Below are positions 1-7,243 of a DNA stretch of 64,000 nt, piece by piece (the stretch's first letter is position 1; every line of letters starts with the position of its first letter). A program made the position numbers and the translations under genes. The DNA is from Nocardioides coralli (GTDB lineage Bacteria > Actinomycetota > Actinomycetes > Propionibacteriales > Nocardioidaceae). A model generated the notes under the pieces. The model was given only the letters and a program-made list of their open reading frames with translations, was not told the origin of the DNA and did not search any database. The stretch lies in assembly GCF_019880385.1 (NCBI RefSeq), contig NZ_CP082273.1, positions 558,001-622,000 on the forward strand. The letters run 5' to 3'.

Positions 1-386
1 GGGCTGCCGTCATCCCCGCCGGAGAACAGGTTCACGACCCCGATGATGAGCATGATGGGGATCGCGGCGGCGAGCAGGAGGAGAGCGAGCCCAGCCGCTC
101 CCCAGAGGGCAGTCCCGACCCTTGTTGCGAGAGCATGGACATCAACACGGGGGATTACAGGCGCATCCGAGGGGTCGAGTGCGTGCGCCTCTGCAAGTCG
201 CCGTGCGCGCCCCTTCGCCGTGGGTCCAACTTGAGCTCTGGCTTCGACGGCCCAACCACACTTGCATTCCGCGGTCGCGACCCACTCGCCAGGACCTGAT
301 TGGTAGACAGAAACGCCGGGTTGATGCGCGTCTGTGTCGGCGGCCACGTGCGAACGGTATGTCGCGACGAGTGTGCCCGTGAGCAC
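1..386 (-). CDS. Partial membrane protein of unknown function (3' end lies off the window)
   Basis: An open minus-strand frame runs from a GTG at 386 to the left edge without a stop. The visible part is about 128 residues. Its N-terminal half contains a short CKCGW motif that might bind metal. Near the visible C-terminus is a clear membrane segment (LWGAAGLALLLLAAAIPIML, continuing into IIGVVNLF), followed by GGDDGS. The soluble-then-membrane arrangement suggests a single-pass tail-anchored or multi-pass protein. I do not recognise a family. The GTG start is a guess, because no strong ribosome binding site precedes it; a GTG at 347 is an alternative. It diverges from miaB, so the shared gap of about 140 bp should hold both promoters. 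Confidence 0.55.
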   Translation of the reverse strand, partial: MLTGTLVATYRSHVAADTDAHQPGVSVYQSGPGEWVATAECKCGWAVEARAQVGPTAKGRARRLAEAHALDPSDAPVIPRVDVHALATRVGTALWGAAGLALLLLAAAIPIMLIIGVVNLFSGGDDGS

Positions 387-528
387 TTTGGGCGAACTGC
401 CGCCTGGGGTACACCCAGACCGTCGAGCAGTCGGCGGTGGGACAGCGTCGTGGACCCCAGGAGGCACTCTCCGACGCCTCCTGCATGATTCGCTCGCGGA
501 TGTTCACCGGACGTAGCCTTGCCTCCTG

Positions 529-2031
529 ATGAACCCACACGCTGCGCCGAGGACGTACGAGGTCCGCACCTACGGGTGCCAGATGAACGTCCACGACTCC
601 GAGCGGCTCACCGGGCTGCTGGAGGACGCGGGCTACGTCCGGTTCGACCCCGCAGCCGGGGGCGACCAGGCCGGCCATCCCGATGTGGTCGTCTTCAACA
701 CCTGCGCGGTACGGGAGAACGCCGACAACCGGCTCTACGGCAACCTCGGGCACCTCGCGCCCGTGAAGGCCAAGCGGCCCGGCATGCAGATCGCCGTCGG
801 CGGCTGCCTGGCCCAGAAGGACCGCTCGACGATCGTCGAGAAGGCGCCGTGGGTCGACGTCGTCTTCGGCACCCACAACATCGGCTCGCTGCCGGCGCTG
901 CTCGACCGGGCCCGCGCGCAGGAGGAGGCCCAGGTCGAGATCCTCGAGTCGCTCGAGGTCTTCCCCTCCACGCTGCCCACCAAGCGCGAGTCGGCGTACG
1001 CCGCCTGGGTCTCGATCTCGGTCGGCTGCAACAACACCTGCACGTTCTGCATCGTCCCGAGCCTGCGCGGCAAGGAGAAGGACCGCCGGCCCGGCGACGT
1101 GCTCGCCGAGGTGCGCGCCCTGGTGGCCGACGGCGTCAGCGAGGTGACCCTGCTCGGTCAGAACGTCAACAGCTACGGCGTGGAGTTCGGCGACCGGCAG
1201 GCCTTCTCCAAGCTGCTGCGTGCGTGCGGCGAGATCGAGGGGCTCGAACGGGTGCGCTTCACCAGCCCCCACCCGGCCGAGTTCACCGACGACGTGATCG
1301 AGGCGATGGCGGAGACGCCGACCGTCATGCCCCAGCTGCACATGCCGCTGCAGTCGGGCTCGGACCGGGTGCTGAAGGCGATGCGCCGCTCCTACCGGCA
1401 GCGCAAGTTCCTCGGCATCATCGAGCGGGTCCGCGACGCCATGCCCGACGCCGCCATCACGACCGACATCATCGTGGGCTTCCCAGGCGAGACCGAGGAG
1501 GACTTCGAGCAGACGCTCGAGGTCGTCCGGCAGGCTCGGTTCTCCGGCGCCTTCACGTTCATCTACTCCCCACGACCCGGTACGCCGGCGGCGACGATGG
1601 AGCAGCAAGTGCCGCGCCCCGTCGTGCAGCAGCGCTACGACCGTCTCGTCGCGCTGGTCAACGAGATCGCGTGGGAGGAGAACCAGCGGCTGGTCGGTCG
1701 CCGGGTCGAGCTGCTGGTGGCCGAGGGGGAGGGGCGCAAGGACGCCGCCACCCACCGCCTCTCCGGCCGCGGCCCCGACAACCGACTGGTCCACTTCGCC
1801 CCGCCGGCCGACCAACAGGTCCGGCCCGGCGACATGGTCACCGTCGAGATCTCCTACGCCGCGCCGCACCACCTGGTCGCCGACGGGCCGGTCCTCGAGG
1901 TGCGGCGTACCCGCTCCGGCGACGCGTGGGAGGCCCGCACCACGGCTCCTACCGCACCGGGCTCGGTCGGCCTGGGCATGCCCGGTGTCGGCGTCCCACC
2001 GCCGCTGCCCGCCGCGCCTGCCTGTGGATGA
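529..2031 (+). CDS. miaB: tRNA-2-methylthio-N6-dimethylallyladenosine synthase MiaB
   Basis: This radical SAM methylthiotransferase converts i6A37 to ms2i6A37 in tRNAs reading UNN codons. At 500 residues it has the usual MiaB length. The N-terminal UPF0004 domain carries the three cysteines for the auxiliary 4Fe-4S cluster (C17 in YGCQMN, C59 in NTCAVREN, C93 in GGCLAQ). The radical SAM motif is C167-x3-C171-x2-C174 (GCNNTCTFC), and a TRAM-type RNA-binding domain occupies roughly residues 370-440. The product of miaA, 2.3 kb downstream, provides its substrate, so the two tRNA A37 enzymes are near neighbours. The ATG start gives the expected N-terminus ([13 protein letters not shown]). Confidence 0.97.
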   Translation: MNPHAAPRTYEVRTYGCQMNVHDSERLTGLLEDAGYVRFDPAAGGDQAGHPDVVVFNTCAVRENADNRLYGNLGHLAPVKAKRPGMQIAVGGCLAQKDRSTIVEKAPWVDVVFGTHNIGSLPALLDRARAQEEAQVEILESLEVFPSTLPTKRESAYAAWVSISVGCNNTCTFCIVPSLRGKEKDRRPGDVLAEVRALVADGVSEVTLLGQNVNSYGVEFGDRQAFSKLLRACGEIEGLERVRFTSPHPAEFTDDVIEAMAETPTVMPQLHMPLQSGSDRVLKAMRRSYRQRKFLGIIERVRDAMPDAAITTDIIVGFPGETEEDFEQTLEVVRQARFSGAFTFIYSPRPGTPAATMEQQVPRPVVQQRYDRLVALVNEIAWEENQRLVGRRVELLVAEGEGRKDAATHRLSGRGPDNRLVHFAPPADQQVRPGDMVTVEISYAAPHHLVADGPVLEVRRTRSGDAWEARTTAPTAPGSVGLGMPGVGVPPPLPAAPACG

Positions 2032-2070
2032 CCGACCGCCCGCCCCGCCGTACCGCGTGATGCTGGGGGT

Positions 2071-2955
2071 GTGTCGGTCGTCGAGGTGCTGGGACGGATG
2101 GGTGGCGTCGCCACCCGAGCCGCACTGATCCGCGCCACCAGCCGCGCCGCGGTCGATGCCGCCCTGGCGTGCGGGGCGATCACGGCCGTCGCCCGCGGCC
2201 GGTATGCGTTGGCCTCCGCCGACGAGGCGCTGGTGGCCGCACACCGGTTGAGCGGGGTCGTGTCCCACGAGAGCGCTGCGATCCATCACGGCTGGCAGGT
2301 GCGGCTACCGCCGGACCGCCCGCACGTCACCCTCGCCAAGGGTCGGGCACCTGCACCCGAGCGGCGACGCGGAGTGGAGGTGCACCGCATCGACCTAGGC
2401 CCCGACGACGTCGTGGGAATCGCGACCTCGCCCGAGCGCACCCTGGCGGACTGCCTGCGCACCGGGTCGTTCGCGGACGGGTTGTGCGTCGCCGACTCGG
2501 CACTCCGGGACGGGTTCGCCCCCGGGCGCCTACGGGCGATGGCGCGGGACGCACGGGGGCCCGGCTCGGCCCGGATCCGGCGCGTCGCCGCGTGCGCCGA
2601 CGGCCGTGCCGCCAACGCCTTCGAGTCGGCGTTGCGGGCCGTCGCCCTCCAGGTCCCGGGGCTCTGCGCCGTGCCGCAGGTGGCGCTGCGCGCCCGGACC
2701 TTCCTGGGCCGGCCCGACCTCGTGGACGAGCGGCTCGGCATCGTGATCGAGGCCGACTCCTTCGCGTGGCACGGCGACCGGGCCGCGCTGGCGCGGGATG
2801 CCCGCCGCTACAACCGGTTCGCCGTCCACGGGTGGCTGGTGCTGCGCTTCACGTGGGAGGACGTGATGTTCCAGCCCCACGAGGTCGAGCTGGTGTTGAA
2901 GGCCGCCGTAGCCGAAAGGACCGAACGACGGTGTCGCTGCGGGACTGCCGCGTGA
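2071..2955 (+). CDS. AbiEi-antitoxin-like N-terminus fused to DUF559 endonuclease-like domain
   Basis: A 294-residue protein starting at GTG 2071. Residues 1-60 form a winged-helix region (MGGVATRAALIRATSRAAVDAAL) like the N-terminus of type IV AbiEi antitoxins. The C-terminal part (about 195-285) is a DUF559/Vsr-like fold of the PD-(D/E)XK superfamily: RPDLVDERLGIVIEADSFAWH, then ARDARRYNRFAVHGWLVLRFTWEDV. The D and E of this block fit the metal site and the WH/RFTW motifs are typical. Actinobacteria, notably Nocardioides, carry many scattered copies; their substrates are unknown. The last 18 residues (AERTERRCRCGTAA) are atypical and are encoded by the left arm of an inverted repeat, so the original C-terminus may have been altered. 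A truncated relative lies at 37358-37501. Confidence 0.8.
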   Translation: MSVVEVLGRMGGVATRAALIRATSRAAVDAALACGAITAVARGRYALASADEALVAAHRLSGVVSHESAAIHHGWQVRLPPDRPHVTLAKGRAPAPERRRGVEVHRIDLGPDDVVGIATSPERTLADCLRTGSFADGLCVADSALRDGFAPGRLRAMARDARGPGSARIRRVAACADGRAANAFESALRAVALQVPGLCAVPQVALRARTFLGRPDLVDERLGIVIEADSFAWHGDRAALARDARRYNRFAVHGWLVLRFTWEDVMFQPHEVELVLKAAVAERTERRCRCGTAA

Positions 2956-2991
2956 GCTCGCGGCCAGAGCGGCCGTTCGGTCCTTCGGTCT
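2908..2991. repeat. Imperfect inverted repeat overlapping the AbiEi/DUF559 3' end
   Basis: The arm CCGAAAGGACCGAACG (2912-2927) is matched by CGTTCGGTCCTTCGG (2974-2988), with one unpaired A, across about 46 nt. The left arm is inside the coding region and the right arm reaches the stop of the convergent small gene at 2990. It could act as a bidirectional terminator between the two convergent genes, or be the scar of a small mobile repeat. No T-run follows. Confidence 0.5.
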
Positions 2992-3241
2992 ACGACTCCG
3001 AGCGCGGGTCGATCTTCGAGTAACCGGCCTTCGGCGGGATCCCCTCGGGGTTCTCCTCCTCACCACCGGGCCGCTGCTCGGGCGGGGCGTCCTCGTCGGC
3101 GGGCCTCTGAGGCGTCACGTCACGGATGCCGTCGGTGTCGTGCTGGCCAGGACCCGTGGGGCCCTCGCGCTCGCTGCTGACCCCCATGTCGCCCGAGGCG
3201 TCGTGGTGGGAGTGGCGGATGTCGTGCTTGTCGTCGCTCAT
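2990..3241 (-). CDS. Small acidic hydrophilic protein, MSDDK family member 2
   Basis: An 83-residue, very hydrophilic protein with no predicted structure, beginning MSDDKHDIRHSHHD and rich in D, E, G and P. Its start overlaps the stop of the preceding gene (ATGA, 3238-3241), which argues for translation. It shares the MSDDK start, an acidic Pro/Gly-rich composition and similar length with the upstream gene, so the two look like diverged tandem duplicates. Function unknown; composition suggests an intrinsically disordered stress or hydration-type protein, but that is only an impression. Confidence 0.6.
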   Translation of the reverse strand: MSDDKHDIRHSHHDASGDMGVSSEREGPTGPGQHDTDGIRDVTPQRPADEDAPPEQRPGGEEENPEGIPPKAGYSKIDPRSES

Positions 3242-3495
3242 ACCGGGTCCTCCTTGTCCGGGCCCTGCTGACTCTCGTCGTCCGGGTCCTGCGTCTTGTC
3301 GTCGGGCTGCGAGATGTCGTCGGGGAGCTGGTCCTCGACCTCGGGGTTCTTCTCGGGGTCGAGGTCGCGGCCGTAGGGCCCGCGCTGGTCGCCCGCGAAC
3401 GGTGCGTCCTCGTTGATGGCGTCCACCCCACCGGGGTTCTCAGCCGCCTTCTCCACCTCCGGGTCGGGCATCGGCCCCAGCTTGTCGTCGGACAT
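3238..3495 (-). CDS. Small acidic hydrophilic protein, MSDDK family member 1
   Basis: An 85-residue protein starting at ATG 3495, preceded by a good ribosome binding site (GAGAGGAG). The sequence begins MSDDKLGPMPDPEVEKAAENPGGVDAI and ends in a run of D, Q and K residues (DDKTQDPDDESQQGPDKEDPV). It contains no cysteine and is probably disordered. The longer upstream extension of this frame has no binding site and reads as GC-rich filler. It is the fourth gene of a minus-strand run (4314 to 2990) behind a Rv0909-like protein and a NUDIX hydrolase, and is translationally coupled to its paralogue at 2990-3241. Confidence 0.65.
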   Translation of the reverse strand: MSDDKLGPMPDPEVEKAAENPGGVDAINEDAPFAGDQRGPYGRDLDPEKNPEVEDQLPDDISQPDDKTQDPDDESQQGPDKEDPV

Positions 3496-3506
3496 GCGTG
3501 CTCCTC

Positions 3507-3947
3507 TCAGAAACCGAACGTGAGATAGGGGTCGCCCTTCCCCAGCGAGGCCAGGGCGTGCGCCTCGTGGGGGACGACCGGATGGGGCAGGGCGTCCAGC
3601 CGGCACCATCGCAGCTCGGCGCACTTGGCCGGCTCCATGATCCGCGGCTCACCGCTCCACGACCGCGCCGTGAAGAAGAAGTCGACGCGCTCGTCGATCG
3701 GCAGGTCGTGCTGGGTGCGCTGCATGGTGAGCTCGAAGCGGAGATCGATGTCGGCGAGGCCGAGCTCCTCGGCCGCCTCCCGCCGGGCGGCGTCGTACGC
3801 CGTCTCGCCGCGCTCCACGTGGCCGGCCGCGGCAGCGGCCCAGTGGCCGTCCATGTAGCCGGTGTGCTGCCGCAGCTGCAGCAGCACCTCGTCGTCACGC
3901 ATGAGATAGACGTAGGAGGCGGGGACGACGACGAAGCGGTCGGTCAC
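3507..3947 (-). CDS. NUDIX hydrolase
   Basis: A 146-residue pyrophosphohydrolase. The NUDIX box is complete at about residues 43-65: G-x5-E-x7-R-E-x2-E-E-x-G (GHVERGETAYDAARREAAEELG). The N-terminal strand (RFVVVPASYVYLMRDDEVLLQLR) fits the ADP-ribose/dNTP-type fold. Substrate cannot be assigned from sequence; candidates are modified dNTPs or nucleoside diphosphate derivatives. The GTG start overlaps the stop of the small gene upstream (GTGA), which supports this start and operonic expression. Confidence 0.9.
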   Translation of the reverse strand: MTDRFVVVPASYVYLMRDDEVLLQLRQHTGYMDGHWAAAAAGHVERGETAYDAARREAAEELGLADIDLRFELTMQRTQHDLPIDERVDFFFTARSWSGEPRIMEPAKCAELRWCRLDALPHPVVPHEAHALASLGKGDPYLTFGF

Positions 3948-4099
3948 GTCGCCTCGTCGGAGGGCTGGTCGAGCGCGGAGTCGGCGTTCTCCTCCTGCGT
4001 CCGGGAACCCTCGGTGTCCGCAGGGTCCGGGAGCTCGCTGCCGTGCTCGTCGGGCGGGGCCTCGGTGAGACCGAGCGGCTCGCTCTCCTCCTCCGGCAC
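3944..4099 (-). CDS. Very small acidic protein, uncharacterised
   Basis: A 51-residue reading frame from GTG 4099 (or 55 residues from TTG 4111, which would overlap the stop of the gene above). It is acidic throughout: VPEEESEPLGLTEAPPDEHG, ending in ALDQPSDEAT. Its stop overlaps the NUDIX start as GTGA, and its composition resembles the two MSDDK proteins downstream. The case for a real gene rests on these overlaps; no family is recognised. Confidence 0.4.
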   Translation of the reverse strand: MPEEESEPLGLTEAPPDEHGSELPDPADTEGSRTQEENADSALDQPSDEAT

Positions 4100-4107
4100 G
4101 GCTCCCG

Positions 4108-4314
4108 TCAACGGACGTCGCCGTCCTGCTTGCCGTCGAGCCGGTCCAGGGCGTCCTTGGCCTTGTCGCGGCCGGAGGTGATCTTGCCGGAGTACTTGCC
4201 CTTGGTCTTCTTGTCGACGGCGTCGGCAGCCTTGTCGAGGCCGCCGGAGATCTTGTCGCCGTGCTGGTCGACGGCCTGGGTGGCCTTCTTCTTCAGGTTG
4301 TCGAGGAATCCCAT
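4108..4314 (-). CDS. Rv0909/MT0933-type small antitoxin-like protein
   Basis: A 68-residue protein starting MGFLDNLKKKATQAVDQHGDK, followed by repeated amphipathic lysine/aspartate helices (GLDKAADAVDKKTKGKYSGK). This matches the mycobacterial Rv0909/MT0933 antitoxin family pattern. In M. tuberculosis Rv0909 is paired with a toxin; here no obvious toxin gene adjoins it, only the small acidic gene and a NUDIX hydrolase. It may therefore be an orphan with another role. A good GGAGGT site precedes the ATG, and it diverges from miaA with only 38 bp between starts. Confidence 0.75.
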   Translation of the reverse strand: MGFLDNLKKKATQAVDQHGDKISGGLDKAADAVDKKTKGKYSGKITSGRDKAKDALDRLDGKQDGDVR

Positions 4315-4352
4315 GTCGGTACCTCCTGTCCGGTTGTTGCCACACTAACCCC

Positions 4353-5249
4353 ATGAGCGATGTCCCGATCGTGGCCGTCGTCGGGGCGACCGCCTCGGGC
4401 AAGACCGCGCTGTCGCTCGACCTCGCCGAACGGCTCGGCGGTGAGATCGTCAACACCGACGCGATGGCCATCTATCGCGGGATGGACATCGGCACCGCGA
4501 AGCCACCGCCGGCAGAGCGCCGGGGGATCCCGCACCACCTGCTCGACACCCACGACCCGGGGGAGACGGTGACGGTCGCGGAGTTTCAGGCCGAGGCGCG
4601 AGCCGTGATCGCAGCGCTGCGCGACCGCGGCGTGGTGCCGGTGCTGGTGGGCGGCTCGGCGCTCTACACCCGCGCCGTGCTCGACCGCTTCGAGTTCCCG
4701 GGGACCGACCCCGCGGTCCGATCCCGGCTCGAGGCCGAGCTCGCCGAGGTGGGGGCGACCGCGATGCACGCGCGGCTCCGCGCGAGCGACCCGGCCGCGG
4801 CCGAGCGGATCCTCCCCGACAACGGCCGCCGGATCGTGCGGGCGCTCGAGGTCGGCGAGCTGACGGGCCGGTCGTTCACCGCCACCCTGCCGTCGCTGGA
4901 GTACGCCGACCCCGACACCGTCCAGGTCGGTGTGGAGATCGACCGGCCGACCCTCGACGAACGGATCGCGGCCCGCGTCCGGGGGATGTACGACGCCGGG
5001 CTGGTCGACGAGGTCGCCCGGCTCGGCCCGCTCGGCCGGACCGCGGCTGCCGCGATCGGCTACCGGCAGGCGGCCGCCCACCTCTCCGGGGAGCTGACCC
5101 TGGAGGAGGCCGTCGAGCAGACGACGGTCGCCACCCGGCGGTTCGCGCGGCGGCAGCTGGCGTGGTTCCGCAAGGACCCGCGGATCAGCTGGGTGCGCTT
5201 CGACGACCCCGACCGGGTCGAGCGTGCGGTGACCGCGGTCCGGGGCTGA
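4353..5249 (+). CDS. miaA: tRNA dimethylallyltransferase MiaA
   Basis: Transfers a dimethylallyl group to N6 of A37 in tRNAs reading UNN codons, the step before MiaB. The 298-residue length is normal. The P-loop GATASGKT is at residues 11-18, followed by the conserved substrate motif NTDAMAIYRGMDIGTAKP, which recognises the tRNA and prenyl donor, then GGSALYTRAVLD. The C-terminal FARRQLAWFRKDPRISWV is diagnostic. The gene is followed 54 bp later by dapF in the same direction, a common actinobacterial order. Confidence 0.97.
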   Translation: MSDVPIVAVVGATASGKTALSLDLAERLGGEIVNTDAMAIYRGMDIGTAKPPPAERRGIPHHLLDTHDPGETVTVAEFQAEARAVIAALRDRGVVPVLVGGSALYTRAVLDRFEFPGTDPAVRSRLEAELAEVGATAMHARLRASDPAAAERILPDNGRRIVRALEVGELTGRSFTATLPSLEYADPDTVQVGVEIDRPTLDERIAARVRGMYDAGLVDEVARLGPLGRTAAAAIGYRQAAAHLSGELTLEEAVEQTTVATRRFARRQLAWFRKDPRISWVRFDDPDRVERAVTAVRG

Positions 5250-5303
5250 GACCTCAGCAAGATCGGTCGGCCCACTCGCACCGGCGGTGACAGAATCGGG
5301 GGC

Positions 5304-6083
5304 GTGACCTACCCGTTCGTGAAGGGCCACGGCACCGAGAACGACTTCGTGATCGTGCCGGCCGAGGTGGAGCTGACGCCCGAGCGCGTGCGTGCGCTCT
5401 GCGACCGGCGCGCCGGCATCGGCGGCGACGGCGTCATCCGCGCGGCCCGCGAGGACGGCCGCTGGTTCATGGACTACCGCAACGCCGACGGCTCGGTCAG
5501 CGAGATGTGCGGCAACGGCATCCGGCTCTTCGCCCGCTACCTGCGCGACGAGGAGGGCGAGACGCTGCCGCTCGACGTCGGCACCCGTGACGGGGTCAAG
5601 ACGCTCACCGAGGACGGGGACGGGTTCACCGTCGACCTCGGCCGTCCCCGCGTGCTCGGCGACACCAAGGTCGCCGTGTCCGACCACTCGTGGTCCGCCG
5701 TCCACGTGGACATGGGCAACCCGCACGCGGTCGCCTTCCTCGGCGAGACCGAGGACCTCGACGACGCCGGCCCGCTCCACGAGGCCCCGCTCCACGACGC
5801 GACGGTCTACCCGCACGGCGTCAACGTGGAGTTCGTCGTACGCCGGGGGCCGCAGCACGTCGCGATGCGGGTCCACGAGCGCGGGTCGGGGGAGACCCGC
5901 TCGTGCGGGACCGGCGCCTGTGCGGCGATGGTGGCCGCGGCGAACGCCGACGGGGCCGGGCCGGGGTCGACGTACCGCGTCGACGTGCCGGGCGGCACGC
6001 TCACCGTCACGTGGACCGAGGACGACCGGGTGCTGCTGTCCGGGCCGGCGGTGATCGTGGCCCGCGGCGAGACCGACCTCTGA
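5304..6083 (+). CDS. dapF: Diaminopimelate epimerase DapF
   Basis: Interconverts LL- and meso-diaminopimelate for peptidoglycan and lysine synthesis. The GTG start gives a 259-residue protein. Both catalytic cysteines are present: C69 in EMCGNG and C201 in ETRSCGTGACA. The N-terminal FVKGHGTENDFVI block is typical of the actinobacterial form. It lies in the same direction as miaA and is followed by a 54-bp family repeat before the next gene. Confidence 0.97.
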   Translation: MTYPFVKGHGTENDFVIVPAEVELTPERVRALCDRRAGIGGDGVIRAAREDGRWFMDYRNADGSVSEMCGNGIRLFARYLRDEEGETLPLDVGTRDGVKTLTEDGDGFTVDLGRPRVLGDTKVAVSDHSWSAVHVDMGNPHAVAFLGETEDLDDAGPLHEAPLHDATVYPHGVNVEFVVRRGPQHVAMRVHERGSGETRSCGTGACAAMVAAANADGAGPGSTYRVDVPGGTLTVTWTEDDRVLLSGPAVIVARGETDL

Positions 6084-6102
6084 CTTCGGTACGGCGGAGG
6101 GT

Positions 6103-6155
6103 CCGGGCGTTTCGTGGCTCAGGCGTTGCACGCCTTCGCACCTCAACGTCCGGAG
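6103..6155. repeat. Diverged copy of the 54-bp actinobacterial palindromic repeat
   Basis: This segment begins CCGGGCGTTTCGTGGCTC and ends CGCACCTCAACGTCCGGAG. It aligns end to end with the two copies at 36873-36926 and 37317-37370, in the orientation of the second. The centre differs and forms its own small stem (AGGCG / CGCCT). The ends can fold back on each other. It lies between the dapF stop and the next start, where it could act as a transcript 3' structure. Confidence 0.7.
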
Positions 6156-6184
6156 GGGCGAACGTCCCGACTAGGGTCCGGGTC

Positions 6185-6961
6185 ATGGACATCCAGGGAG
6201 CATCCGCCGTCGTCACCGGTGCCGCCTCGGGGATCGGCGCCGCCGTCGCCCGCCAGCTCGCGACCCGCGGTGCGCGCGTCGTCGTCGCCGACGTGCAGGA
6301 CGACAAGGGCTCGGCGCTGGCCGAGGAGATCGGCGGGGAGTTCGTCCACGTCGACGTCACCGACACCGAGCAGGTCCGCGCCGCGGTCGACCGCGCCGCC
6401 GAGCTCGGCCCGCTGCGTGTCCTGGTCAACTCGGCCGGCATCGGCTGGGCGCAGCGCACGGTCGGCAAGGACGGCACCTACGACTCAGCCCACGACCTCG
6501 ACGCCTTCAAGAAGGTCGTCGGCATCAACCTGATCGGCTCCTTCGACATGGTCCGCCACGCGGCGACGCGGATGTCGCAGCTCGACCCGACCGAGTCGGG
6601 CGACCGGGGCGCGATCGTCAACATCGCCTCGGTGGCGGCCTTCGACGGCCAGATCGGCCAGGCCGCGTACGCCGCCTCGAAGGGCGGGCTGGTCGGGCTG
6701 ACGCTGCCCGTGGCGCGCGACCTCGCGGCCGCCCAGATCCGGCTCAACACCGTCGCCCCCGGCCTCATCGAGACCCCGATCTACGACTTCGTGCCCGACC
6801 CGGAGGCGTTCAAGGAGCAGCTGGGCCAGTCGGTGCTCCACCCCAAGCGGCTCGGGACGCCGGAGGAGCTGGCGTCGATGGTGCTCGAGTGCCTGACCAA
6901 CTCCTACATGAACGGCGAGACGATCCGGGTCGACGGCGGCATCCGGATGCCACCGCGGTAG
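6185..6961 (+). CDS. Short-chain dehydrogenase, 3-hydroxyacyl-CoA dehydrogenase type 2-like
   Basis: A 258-residue classical SDR starting at ATG 6185. It has the NAD-binding TGAASGIG motif near residue 13, the NSAGIG motif (NNAG equivalent), catalytic Ser in IVNIASVAAFDG and the YAASK dyad. An extra loop before the active site (RTVGKDGTYDSAHDL) and the C-terminus GETIRVDGGIRMPPR resemble bacterial HSD17B10/HADH2-type enzymes that oxidise 3-hydroxyacyl-CoA. An aspartate follows the second strand (VVADVQ), consistent with NAD rather than NADP. The exact substrate is inferred. Confidence 0.88.
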   Translation: MDIQGASAVVTGAASGIGAAVARQLATRGARVVVADVQDDKGSALAEEIGGEFVHVDVTDTEQVRAAVDRAAELGPLRVLVNSAGIGWAQRTVGKDGTYDSAHDLDAFKKVVGINLIGSFDMVRHAATRMSQLDPTESGDRGAIVNIASVAAFDGQIGQAAYAASKGGLVGLTLPVARDLAAAQIRLNTVAPGLIETPIYDFVPDPEAFKEQLGQSVLHPKRLGTPEELASMVLECLTNSYMNGETIRVDGGIRMPPR

Positions 6962-7049
6962 GCGCCCGTAGCAGAACGACGCGAGGGCTGGCACCAGAAC
7001 GTTCCTTTTGTTACCGTGCCGTGTCCGTGGCTCGACCGTGTCGGGTCCG

Positions 7050-7125
7050 GACGCCGCCGGGTCTTGGGAGGGAACGGCGGTCAGACGGGGGAGTCTTTGT
7101 CAGACGGGGGACTGACCGGGAGGGA
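7050..7125 (+). promoter_or_regulatory. Structured leader with direct and inverted repeats before the NO operon
   Basis: The gap of about 280 bp before the flavohaemoprotein gene contains a direct repeat, GTCAGACGGGGGAGT (7080-7094) and GTCAGACGGGGGACT (7099-7113). Its outer ends pair as CGGTCAG / CTGACCG. No known riboswitch or operator consensus was recognised. Position upstream of an NO-related operon makes a regulatory role plausible; the rest of the gap shows nothing else. Confidence 0.35.
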
Positions 7126-7243
7126 ACCCTTGTCGACGCTTCACCCCTTGCCCCTGCATGCCCTTCGGCGGCACCGCGCTGCCCCAGCCGGGCCCCCCGA
7201 GGTCCCGGCTCAGGAGCTGGTCCAGCGAGCCGGCTGAAGCCCG

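Noticed and set aside
142..2289. A 715-codon minus-strand open frame over miaB
   Set aside because: It is antisense to a textbook miaB, has a repetitive Arg/Gly/Asp/Val composition with no domain, and is explained by GC-rich third positions. Similar antisense frames over dapF, secDF, dinG, the phoD genes and nrdJ were rejected for the same reason.
7050..7125. Cyclic-di-AMP (ydaO) riboswitch
   Set aside because: The GGGAGGGAACC-like phrases are suggestive but the conserved blocks and their order are not met.
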